From positions 7,289,601 through 7,353,600 of the forward strand of contig OX442324.1 in the NCBI GenBank assembly GCA_949358305.1: 64,000 nt of DNA. The letters run 5' to 3'. A program made the translations under genes and the position numbers. This DNA is from Strigamia acuminata (lineage: Eukaryota; Arthropoda; Chilopoda; Geophilomorpha; Linotaeniidae). How positions within the stretch are numbered: the stretch's first letter is position 1; the number at the start of each line of letters is the position of its first letter. Below the pieces are notes generated by a model that ran no database searches, was not told where the DNA came from, and saw only the letters and a program-made list of their open reading frames with translations. Below are positions 21,009 to 30,195 of the stretch, one piece after another.

Positions 21009-22403
21009 GTTTCCCGATGGATTAGGTGGTCCACCACGTGGGGCTCCTCGATTTCCTCGGCCTCGGTAATTTTCAATAAAATTTTTACCTTTATAATTTG
21101 GGTTTTGTAGATGACCTTGGTTATTTGGATTCCCCTGTTGTCTTTGACCTTGTGGTGGATTCCATTGCTGTTGTGGTGGATTCCATTGCTGTTGTGGATA
21201 TTGTTGTTGGAATCCTTGACCTGGATTATTCCACTGATTATTCCAATTACCTCTGTTTTGACCTCTATTGTTCCATCCTCTACCTTGACCTCTCCAATTA
21301 TTGTTATTATTGTTCCACCATCCACGTTGTTGTCCGGGTCGTCCTCTAAAGTTGCCTCTATTGTAGAACTGGCCCTGGTTCGGATGTGGTGTGTACCATT
21401 GGTTTTGGTAGAAGACAGGAGTAGCCTCTGCAAATTGAACTTCCCCAAACTGCTGGTGTTGTCTTAGCACTTTGACCTCTGCTAACAACTCGTCTTTGGT
21501 TTTATTGACGTCGCTCGGTTCAACTAACAAGCTTGGTTTCACCTCGCCTGTTGTATCAACAGCTTTTTGCAGTAGGGTTAGCAAAACTTCTGCAGGGTCC
21601 TCGCTGAATGCATGAGCTTCCAGTAATCCAAGTTGAGATGTTAATTGATCCAATGTCTTTGGAAAATTGACCACCAATTTGTCTCTAGTCACCTTTTTGA
21701 GTCCCTGGAACACGTGAAATATCTTTTGTTCTTCAGTGAACGATGGTCTTGCAAAAGAGCATTCTTTTAATATTTTTTGCATATGTTCCAAAGCTGTTCC
21801 ATCTTTGTGCTGCATTGCTTGTAATTTCGACAAAATTGTTGTTATCTGTCGTCTAAATTTTGTCTTCAACGCATCTTTCCATTGAGTCCAAGTTCTTGTC
21901 GGGTATAACGGAAGTTGGTCTAAATACCACGATGATGCGGAAGATTTCAGCACAATTGATAGATGTTTAATTCTCTCGGTGTCATCAGCTATTGTATCTT
22001 CATATCCGATTAACCACGTGTCAATATTTCCTGTCGCTGGATCAAAGTCAACTGGATTTCTTCTATTGACCACTAAGTTTTGTAATACCGCTTGTATTGC
22101 TACTAATTCTGGTGAAGCACTTGCCATATTATCTGGAAATTGTTCGCTTTTAATTGTCACTTCTGGTTGAATAAGTTCTTTTGAATCCTCAATCTCTTGG
22201 GCTGCGTCCTCAAATACGTCGTCCAAATTTATCTGTACACTTTCCAAAAGATCACCTAATTCCAATTGTTCTTCAGGCAATAACCAATTATACACACCTG
22301 GATCTATTAATCTTTGATTGCGCTGGTCGGGGGTTTCAGGATCTTCCCTTTTTTGTGTTTTTAGTTCACCTTTGGATTTTGATCTTGTCCTCCGATCAGT
22401 CAC
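21006..22403 (-). CDS. gag: Gypsy 1 Gag
   Basis: The Gag-type core (about residues 120-280) has WLIGYEDTIADD and the SSWYLDQLP...TWTQWKDALKTKF block typical of retrotransposon gag domains, followed by a conserved helix-rich part. The C-terminal third is an unusual Asn/Gln/Gly/Arg/Trp-rich tract (NNNNNNWRGQGRGW, QQQWNPP repeats, RG repeats) instead of a CCHC zinc knuckle. The frame starts here at a GTG but is open upstream to about 22510 without an ATG. The first in-frame ATG is near 22127, so the original start is uncertain or lost. The stop (21006-21008) follows directly on a GGGAAAC heptamer. Confidence 0.85.
   Translation of the reverse strand: MTDRRTRSKSKGELKTQKREDPETPDQRNQRLIDPGVYNWLLPEEQLELGDLLESVQINLDDVFEDAAQEIEDSKELIQPEVTIKSEQFPDNMASASPELVAIQAVLQNLVVNRRNPVDFDPATGNIDTWLIGYEDTIADDTERIKHLSIVLKSSASSWYLDQLPLYPTRTWTQWKDALKTKFRRQITTILSKLQAMQHKDGTALEHMQKILKECSFARPSFTEEQKIFHVFQGLKKVTRDKLVVNFPKTLDQLTSQLGLLEAHAFSEDPAEVLLTLLQKAVDTTGEVKPSLLVEPSDVNKTKDELLAEVKVLRQHQQFGEVQFAEATPVFYQNQWYTPHPNQGQFYNRGNFRGRPGQQRGWWNNNNNNWRGQGRGWNNRGQNRGNWNNQWNNPGQGFQQQYPQQQWNPPQQQWNPPQGQRQQGNPNNQGHLQNPNYKGKNFIENYRGRGNRGAPRGGPPNPSGN
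21009..21015 (-). promoter_or_regulatory. -1 ribosomal frameshift site GGGAAAC
   Basis: Reads G GGA AAC in the gag frame immediately before the TAG stop. Protease-RT lies in the -1 frame. This is the classical X XXY YYZ pattern used by retroviruses. I did not evaluate a downstream pseudoknot. Confidence 0.85.
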
Positions 22404-22510
22404 TTTATCGTCCAGTGGTTTATTTGGTGAATCAAGTTCACCTGGATCCTTTTTTGAGAACAGATAATCCGTTACTGATTGTGGTAATTTGTAACGCTTG
22501 GAGTCCGCAA

Positions 22511-23257
22511 TGATTAATTAGTCAAACTGAAGACACAATACTTTAATCTGAAGCACTTTAATTCACTTATCCAATTATAAATAACACTATAACGCTTTAA
22601 CACACAGAACACTTTTCACTTTCTGAAAAACAAGTCAATAATTAAACAATTCAATTTTCACAATCAAATCTCAAAAATTCATCAAAACAATTCAACAAAA
22701 AAAAAAAACATTTTCACGGTCATTTCTACAAAAATCTCAAAAACAATTCATTTTCATGGTCATACATTACAAAAAACATCAAATACATTCAAATTTTCAC
22801 GATCATAATTACAAAAATTCATCAAAACTATCATTAGTAAATATTCAAGGGAAATCTTCTTATTAGAAACACTTTACAAAAATATCCTGAAATTCAAAAC
22901 ATTCATTAGTAAATCCAAACAAACTCAAACTTTACAATAAATATTATTTAATGCAAATTCATCCAATGATATGTTCAAAAATTTATTCTATTTAATTATT
23001 TTCAACTTTGCTAATTTTCACTTAATTAACTCTATCAACCTCATTAATAATGACTCACTTCCATTATTCTTATCACTCTTGACAATGACTCATTCATATT
23101 CAAATTAGATTGGGTATTTTCAAAATTTTATATGTTTTTAAAGCAATTTTCACTCTGATTTTCCAATTTTCACTAATTTTTCAGTGATTTTTCAGCTATT
23201 TAGCTCTAATTTTTGGGATTTTTGTTCTAATTTGTGTACGGTATAAAGAAAGAGACC
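22511..23257 (-). other. 5' leader of gypsy element 1, non-coding
   Basis: AT-rich sequence between the primer site and gag, without a convincing frame. Confidence 0.6.
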
Positions 23258-23269
23258 GCATCTCCACCA
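23258..23269 (-). other. Primer binding site, tRNA-Ala-like
   Basis: On the minus strand TGGTGGAGATGC follows the 5' LTR after 2 nt. This matches 12 nt complementary to the 3' end of animal tRNA-Ala (…GCATCTCCACCA). The match does not extend further. Confidence 0.7.
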
Positions 23270-23271
23270 TT

Positions 23272-23858
23272 TGTTACGTGGATTCCTGGTCTTTTATGGA
23301 TTTCCACGTGACATTGGGTTATGGAATTTTAGAGTGAGGAAGAGGGAAATGAATGGAGTCAGTTTAATGGTTTAAATTCAACTTCAGTCTTTTTTATTAA
23401 CTGGACAGACAAAGTCTGTTCAATTCCTTTTAAATTATACAACTTCTTACACATTTACTCATGACACTAATTAGCATTTGGTTATCATTGGATTCACTTG
23501 ACATTTCACATAATAAACTTAACACTTTGCAATGTTTATCAAATTCAAATTGAAACCCAGCAACCTTCAGCCGTTCCCTTTAATGGGCGACATTCAGTTA
23601 CTGAGTTATAAGAGTGTGTGTTGTCATGACCTGAAACAAGAGAGAGAAGAAGAAGAGCTCTGTCGAGAATGGGCGGCAGTTTTATAGGAAATCTCCTATC
23701 GCCCCCGTAGTCGAATTGATCGGTCCTATCACATGGCGGTGACGTTTTTCCGAACGCCAGCGCCATCTGTGGCCGAAATTTAGCAACATTAATCGAATCT
23801 TATTCCTAATTACGCGTTACGGATCGCCTGTCATTCTGGGCGGTCCGTACGCGTGACA
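23272..23858 (-). mobile_element. 5' LTR of gypsy element 1
   Basis: 587 bp, same length as the 3' LTR and different at two positions seen by eye. It carries the same TATA box. Confidence 0.95.
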
Positions 23859-24017
23859 ATATCTTCCAATAGCACCCCCGTGCGCTATTTGCCAAAAAAA
23901 AGTTTTCTCCGCGCGCTAATCGAGGCCCGCGGGGTAATCGTGGGGGCGCGTTATTCACACGTTCAAAAATCCCAGCATTTGCCAATTGGCCGATACTGGG
24001 AAAAACAGCAAAAAAGG

Positions 24018-24144
24018 GTAACAAATGAAACGTTTTTCATACGTTTTGGCACTTTTCTGCCGAAACATACGCAAAACGTTTGACAAATGAAACGTTTTCA
24101 TACGTTTCGACACTTTTCTGCCGAAAAATATGCAAAACGTTTTG
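24018..24144. repeat. Two tandem units of about 63 bp
   Basis: The units share ACAAATGAAACGTTTT(T)CATACG, GCACTTTTCTGCCGAAA/GACACTTTTCTGCCGAAA and GCAAAACGTTT. They are internal to the small DNA transposon that hosts the gypsy insertion. Confidence 0.85.
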
Positions 24145-24260
24145 CCCCCGCGCGTTGTTTGAGGTCCGCGCGCTATTTGCACCGCCGATTTTTTTCCCGC
24201 GTGTTAATCGAGGTCCGCGGGCAAATAGAGGCCCGCGGACAAATGGAAGATATACGGTAT

Positions 24261-25620
24261 ATAGTTTTGATGCGTGCATTGCGAGCTACTTTTAGAGAAT
24301 TAAACCGGTGACATTATTGATTGTATTAATCGAGTATTAACGATAATTAAGAGTGTATTTACCAATTAAATTGTTTGTTGAAGTGAATCTTATAGTTAAT
24401 GTATGCACTCTTATTGTATTTGCATTTATATGTTTCCATTGGTCAGTGATGTCATATTGATGACATCACCTGTCAAATGTTTTTAGTTCTAAGTTTTTAC
24501 TTGCTTGCTGTACTTCATCCAAGTAGAATGTTATGTATATTTCATGTTTAAGAAGATTGAACCACATTTGGTCTGATTCTTACAACTCTGGAGGTTTTAT
24601 TGTTTAAACACACACAGGACAGGATAGCAGCCATTGATTCAGCAGCATTTAACATTAGAGAAGTCTTCCACAACCCCCACAAGTAGCACCAAGTGTTTGG
24701 CCAGCTGATTCTCATGATACTTTGGTGTCAAAGCAGTCAGTTTGTTACTAGTACCGCGAAGGGCTAAACTGCTGTCCGGAGCCGCGAGCTATCGACTCCT
24801 GTGTACGTAGTACCGTCAATCACTCGATGAACGACCGTGCTGCTATGCAGGGGACGCTTGATACCGTTCTGCATGGCAAGGCGATTCTATCGATGGCAAC
24901 TGTGTGATTGCGACGGGAAGCCTAATCGTTATTTACTTTATCAGCGAACAATATTAACTTGAATACAAGTTAAACAATTCAGTCAGAAGACTTAATTACA
25001 TTACATTGAACTCAATGTCTAGACAGAAATCACAACGATTACGAGTTAATTATAACTCGAATACGGAATATTGATAAGTAAATGAATCCATTTACTTATA
25101 CCAATATCCTCCCAAAGTTGTGGCGGTGCACGAAAGTCAACCGCACCTCTCAGATCATTCGATTCATCGACGTGCGATGATTTACACAAGCGAACCAGGA
25201 ACCAGCGAAGCCGTATCGGACTCCAAGACGCAGCCATCCGGCTTAGATGACATCTGTACCCAGGTCGACCAATGGGAAAACCGTTCCCAAACCCCGGACA
25301 CGTAATGATATTATTTTAGGGTCAGTTGGCCAACCGATTGTATAGTTTAGTAGTCATTTAACTTGCCATTTGTCGGTATTAGACTTATGTATAACTTAGT
25401 ATTGATTGTATTGTTTGACAAGAATAAAGTGTAGAGTTTTTGTAACCTTTTGTCTTGTATTTATCTCGTATTGTATTCACTGTTTTATGTGATCTATTCC
25501 CGGTACCATTGTTAAGTGGAAGTTGTGGTCATCACCGCCACAAAGGTCGTACATGGATTTGACCCCCTGGCGGCAAGTGGATTAAATACAAACATAAACA
25601 AAATTATATCAATCACTACG
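24261..25620. other. No recognised gene
   Basis: A short plus-strand frame at 25120-25305 (61 residues, Ser/Gln/Asp-rich) ends at a TAA. It is followed by a non-coding stretch with an AATAAA at about 25421. This could be the 3' end and LTR of a decayed element, but no family motif or second LTR is visible. Confidence 0.4.
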
Positions 25621-25629
25621 AAATATCAA

Positions 25630-26010
25630 CACAACCAGGATATCTTTCAACCAGGATTATTTTCAAATTAGATGAACTGAATCCTGGGCGAAAATAATAA
25701 AATAAACACAAAATATGATTATAAAACACCAAAATCATCTACAAATAAAGCAAAAAATAAACAAAAATGATGAAAAAACACAAAATAAAAATGCAGGATT
25801 TATTTCAACCAAGTCAAAAATTTTTTCCAGATGAAAGGAATCCCGGCAGAGAGGAATCCTGGTTGAAAAAAATCCTGGTCAAAAATATTCCTGGTCGGAA
25901 AAAAATCCGGTTGACTGCAATCCTTGTCGACAACAATCCTGGTCGACTACAATCCTGGTCGAAAATAGCCCGATTTTGCCAAAAGTCAAAATTATTCCTA
26001 GTTGAAAATA
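25630..26010. repeat. Degenerate array of about 16-bp units (AATCCTGGTCGAAAA type)
   Basis: Many copies of (C/T)CCTGGT(C/T)GA-A-AA occur at roughly 16-bp spacing in the right half. The left end has inverted copies (CAACCAGGATTATTTTC). This resembles the subterminal array plan of the element at 26812-27337. Confidence 0.6.
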
Positions 26011-26019
26011 ATCCTCCCT

Positions 26020-26811
26020 CCCTTGTATTTGATTCTATAAATGTACTTAACTTATATTTGTTGTTAAAGTGCTATGGCCCTTATGAAGTGCCATAACCTT
26101 ATCCTATTTGTAATTGGGTGTCAACTATAGGCTTCTTGAACATGTCATGGTCACATGATCATGACATTACACTTTTTCAGTTTGTCACTCCTGCTCTCTC
26201 TGCCAAGAAGGCACAGCCCACGTGTATTTCGAGCTCTTTATTAAATCCATGTTAAATTTTTTTCTTTTAATAGCTGTGTGTATATCCAAACCAAATCACA
26301 TTGTCAAGTCTTCCACTGGAAATCCTCCACCTGTACACCACTATTACATAACTTGCCAGTAACATCCCTCTTCACTGTGGGTATTGTGGTAATATTTGCC
26401 ATTGTTAATTTATTCGACACCTTACTGCAGACGTGCATCGCTGTCGACCTAAACGCCAACCGTGTGGACTACCTATAGATTTTGCACATGTTAGGTTTCA
26501 GCTATTTAATGTAACGTGTACTTTTGCGAGCTCGGCACCTGTTCAGTGACTCAACAGCACCGTACATCCCGACTATTCGCAAGCTGTAGTACCGCATCCG
26601 AGTTGGAAGCTACACCCCCTTCCATAAATTTAAAACCATCGAAGTCTGAGCAATAAAGCATTTTTAAAATTTCGAGTTTGCGTGTTTGCAAATGAATTTG
26701 GAAAAATAAAAAAAGTATCCTTTAAAACTACATAAAAAAATGAATAAAATGTATATTTCAAAGTATTAAAAGTCTGGATTTTTAACTTTAAAAAAAATAA
26801 AAACATGTTGC
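26020..26811. other. No recognised feature
   Basis: AT-rich sequence with only short frames. An AATAAA lies near 26650. Confidence 0.45.
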
Positions 26812-27337
26812 CAACCGGCCAGCACCAAATTTGCGCGACCCAAATTTGCGCCGTCTTTATTTTGGCTCAAATTTGCGCAGACCCAAATTTGCGCGATTCA
26901 AATTTGCGCCGACCCAAATTTGCGCCGGTCCAAATTTGCGCAACTTACGTCACGACTTACCGCCAGGGCGCACCTTGGGATACCCTCAACCCCCTTTGCG
27001 GGGTTTCTTCATTTCGTCGCCCTTCATTTTGTTGCCCTTTTTTTAATTTCTGACCATTACTCAATGGAAGAAGAATTGCTTAAAAAAAGTGGTAAGGTTA
27101 GGTTTGCGGGGGGTCAAGGGGGGGCGCTAGCCCCCCCCTTGTTAAGCATTTTTAGGGATACGAGAGGCGGACTCAGCCTAAAAGCGGCGGCAACGAAATG
27201 AAGTGATTGAAACAATGTACTGCGCATGCGTCGCGCTAATTTTATCTCGCGCAAATTTGGGTCGGCGCAAATTTGAATCGCGCAAATACGGGTCGCGCAA
27301 ATTTGATTTGCGCTAATCTGAACCCTGCCCTTGCCAA
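26812..27337. mobile_element. TIR element with arrays of CAAATTTGCGC repeats
   Basis: The left array (about 26825-26943) and the inverted right array (about 27225-27312) are made of CAAATTTGCGC units at about 16-bp spacing. The outermost arms CATGTTGCCA / TGCCAACATG are also inverted. The central part has no transposase. It is a non-autonomous DNA element. Confidence 0.7.
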
Positions 27338-27781
27338 CATGTTTCATTTAAAATATTACCATGCTCCACTGGCATAAAAAAAAGACCACTGAACAGTTTA
27401 TTAATTGTGGAGTCAACAAAGTATGCTTACATACAAATAAACAATGATTTTAAAGTGTATATAAACAATAGTGACTAATAATTAGTAGCATTACGCTGCT
27501 ACAAGTGAAACATGCAAACATTAAGGCTTGTTTAATACAAGAGACTCTGGTCATATTTGGTAATTTTGTTCCATGACCCCATTAATACATTCAATTTTAA
27601 ATCTGTGGAGTTTCGGGTTTCGAGACGGACGACAATACGTCGTTAGGGGGCGTTGGGACGTAACGCAAATACGTCCGATAGGTGTTTAGTGTCGAAACCA
27701 ATAGGAACCGACCTTCTTTGTATTTAACCAGTATATTTTGTTGAATAAACTTACTTTGAATTTAAACAAGAAAGCGTGTGC

Positions 27782-28005
27782 GGGGCAGGGTTCAGATTAG
27801 CGCAAATCAAATTTGCGCGACCCGTATTTGCGCGATTCAAATTTGCGCCGACCCAAATTTGCGCAAACCAAATTTGCGCGATTCAAATTTGCGCCGACCC
27901 AAATTTGCGCCGACCCAAATTTGCGCGTGGTCAAATTAGCGCGACGCATGCGCAGAACATTTCGTCGACGCCGCTGTTAGGCTGAGTCCGCCTCTTGTAT
28001 TACCA
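27782..28005. mobile_element. Single end of the CAAATTTGCGC element family
   Basis: It matches the reverse complement of the right half of 26812-27337: GGCAGGGTTCAGATTAGCGC, the CAAATTTGCGC array, GACGCATGCGCAG and TAGGCTGAGTCCGCCTCT. The other end is missing. Confidence 0.7.
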
Positions 28006-28089
28006 ACGGGTCCGCCATTTTTATTTGAAGTCAGCTAGAAATAGTTTACAAATCTTTTTTGTGATTGTTGTCTTCTTCTAAGCTTCAAA

Positions 28090-28302
28090 ATGCCTCAAAG
28101 ATTTTCTGTTATTTTTTTGGCTGAACGGCAAATAAAACTGCTCAGTGAACACCTTGTGTCTTCAGTGCTATATTCTTTAGCAACAACGAATGAATGCATA
28201 ATAACAAAGTTACTCAAATTAGATAACCAGCCAATAGCCCGTTCAATGAGACATGTTGGTCTTAAATTTATGGAAGGGAGTGTACTACTTGTAAATAAAT
28301 AA
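28090..28302 (+). CDS. Small ORF, 70 residues, unknown
   Basis: An ATG frame with balanced composition (MPQRFSVIFLAERQIKLLSE...), no repeats and a TAA end, just downstream of a transposon end. I do not recognise it; it may be a chance frame or a single exon. No splice evidence was seen. Confidence 0.2.
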   Translation: MPQRFSVIFLAERQIKLLSEHLVSSVLYSLATTNECIITKLLKLDNQPIARSMRHVGLKFMEGSVLLVNK

Positions 28303-28450
28303 TTTAGATTTCATGAGATTAGTGCCACCATATTTAAAAGTGAAACAGTTCCAAATACTGATACATGTTCAAAACCTTTTTGCCAGAAATTGTAAATAGA
28401 GACAACCGTCAGTTGAACTGACCAGATCAAATTATAGAAAATTTGTTTAA

Positions 28451-28829
28451 CCCTCGGAGGCGTAAGGCAAGACACGTTTAGGGACAAGTACTTTGTTGAA
28501 TAGGAAAATTTTTTTTCTTGTTGATTTTTTTTTCACTATTAATAGCAGATGTGTTTATTTGTTCTAGCCATATGATTTGTTCTTTGTAAATATCCGAGTT
28601 CCTGTTAGCCTCAAACCATGGATGCTGTTATGACCTCATCACTTGATTTCTGAAGAAAAAAAAATAGCAGCCAATTTGGATTTTCTGCCAAGTCACAATT
28701 CAAGACTTTTCAAGTTATTTTTCAGCCACAACAGACTCACCAAATGGACTTAAAGGTCAACAAAAATTGTCCCTAAACGCGTAATGCCTTATACCAAAAC
28801 AGCACATTTTACCCTTATGCCTCCGAGCG
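28451..28829. mobile_element. piggyBac-like MITE
   Basis: TTAA (28447-28450) precedes CCCTCGGAGGCGTAAGG. The right end reverse-complements to CGCTCGGAGGCATAAGG next to a mutated TTA(A). A subterminal CGTTTAGGGACAA block occurs in inverted orientation at both sides. TTAA targets and CCC-starting ends are typical of piggyBac. No transposase is present. Confidence 0.6.
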
Positions 28830-29054
28830 TAACAAATCGAATTTTAAACAAGTAGTTTAAATGTGTTGGTTGAAAATGTTGAGTCTATACCACTTTCAGA
28901 ATGCAGCTTGCTCTCTGTATTTCTTCGGTTAAGAGTCGCCATCAAATAAGAGCCGCGGCTGAGGTAGCTAAAATACCGTATTATTGCGACAATACGGTAT
29001 TTTTTGTATTTAACATAACGAACGTTGAACACGCTACGTTCGTTACCTTAAATA

Positions 29055-30150
29055 CAGTCGAAACTCTTTATAACGAATCGCAAGGGACCGGACAAATCAA
29101 TTCGTTATAACGAGAATTCGTTAAAACGAATTAGCTGAAAAAAATAAAATTTCATCGTAAACAACATTATTTCTTCATAAAATCATGTTAATTTTATCCC
29201 GATTCTTAAAAACTGTTTAAATTGTAAAACGGGACAAATTAAACTCAACTGCTACAATTTTGATAGCTTCTTGCCATTGTTAATGGCATTAAAAATTTTC
29301 AACTTGTCCTAAATCAAAATTTCTTTTCATTTGGCAGCCATTTTAAAACAGAAAATTTTTCATTTTTTCTAAATGTGTTCCTAACATGGGCGTAGGATGT
29401 TGTGAGTCATGTGATCAGTTTTGAAAATTCGTTATAACGAGGGCTTGTTGGTATTACAGTGTACATGAAAACTTGTTTGTTATAACGAATAATTCGTTAT
29501 ATTGAAATTCGTTATAACGAAAATATTTAAAATGGTGTTCTATGGCTGGCCAACCAAGTCATTAGTGAGTTTGCGGTTGCCAATTGTTCCTTATAATTAT
29601 GAGTTACAAGCTCATAATTATAAAAATTGACTTATAACGTAACGTAACTCCTCAACTTTTACACTATTTTGTAAAATAAGGGAGCCAATCAGATCGCTTA
29701 ACACTATTTGAAGCTCCTCCCACTATTGCAAATGGCGCTGATAGTGCTGATGGAACTTCAAAATGGCTGCCTGACCTGTTTCAACATTCAGCCTCAATCA
29801 CAATTTCTTTCTGCCATCGAAGAATAGAAACAACTAAAATCATTCCAGGTAAGCAAATAAATAAACTGGAAGACAATTTAATGTCTGAAAAATGTCAAAT
29901 TAGTAAAACTACAGATTTTCATTTTCTTTTGTGCATGGATTTGTTCTACCATTACATGCATGGGATTTGTACTGTTGACGTGGTATTTATAAGTATAATT
30001 TATAAAATACATTTGTTGTACCGCAAGTGCCTTATTCAAGAAGGAATTATAATTATAATTATGAGCTTGTAACTCATAATTATAAGGAACAATTGACAAC
30101 CGCAAACTCACTAATTTTAACAATTCGTTATATCGCGATTCGTTATAAAG
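29055..30150. mobile_element. Pogo/Tigger-like element, inside the CCGTATTTC MITE
   Basis: It starts TA-CAGTCGAAACTCTTTATAACG, a pattern known from pogo/Tigger ends, with AATTCGTTATAACGAGAATT-type inner repeats at 29099, 29430 and 29500. The right end (30118-30150) has the inverted AATTCGTTATATCGCGATTC and TTATAAAG but has lost the last bases. No transposase. Confidence 0.6.
29561..30115. mobile_element. TIR element, innermost layer of the nest
   Basis: Inverted ends of about 67 bp start ATTAGTGAGTTTGCGGTTG and include the self-complementary TTATAATTATGAG...CTCATAATTATAA hairpin. It is inserted in the pogo-like element. Confidence 0.8.
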
Positions 30151-30195
30151 AATGAATGAATAGCAGCTGCGGCTCTTATTTGAAGAAATACGGTA

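Larger units (their letters stand above)
13324..23858 (-). mobile_element. Complete but inactivated Ty3/gypsy LTR retrotransposon
   Basis: The element is bounded by two 587-bp LTRs and a 4-bp ATAT duplication (13320-13323, 23859-23862). It is read on the minus strand: 5' LTR (23272-23858), tRNA-Ala-like primer site, gag, -1 frameshift site, pol (protease, RT, RNase H, integrase), a 3.4-kb non-coding 3' part, polypurine tract, 3' LTR. Two in-frame stops and one frameshift disable pol. The LTRs differ at only two positions that I can see (about 13365 and 13438 in the left copy), so insertion is recent. A foldback MITE has inserted into its 3' non-coding part. Confidence 0.95.
13313..24260. mobile_element. 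Small DNA transposon split by the gypsy insertion
   Basis: The left terminus ATACCGTAT at 13313-13323 continues, after removal of the gypsy element and one ATAT copy, into CTTCCAATAGC at 23863. The right terminus (24240-24260), reverse-complemented, reads ATACCGTATATCTTCCA. The two ends form a terminal inverted repeat of about 17 bp around some 400 bp of GC-rich sequence with CGCGGGC/GCGCGC blocks and a 63-bp tandem duplication. A TA target duplication is compatible. The gypsy TSD ATAT lies inside the left terminal repeat. Confidence 0.65.
28915..30193. mobile_element. CCGTATTTC-type MITE, outer layer of a three-level nest
   Basis: The left end CTGTATTTCTTCGG with AAATAAGAGCCGCGGCTG inside, and the right end GCAGCTGCGGCTCTTATTTGAAGAAATACGG (TA follows), are inverted copies. 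The same termini (TA-C(C/T)GTATTTCTTCGAA) bound 45365-45749. An inner 11-bp inverted repeat AATACCGTATT is at about 28970-29000. The TA-flanked ends suggest Tc1/mariner relatives. Confidence 0.65.

Noticed and set aside
25120-25305. 61-codon ORF as the end of a polyprotein
   Set aside because: Possible, but no recognisable motif and no second LTR, so not called.
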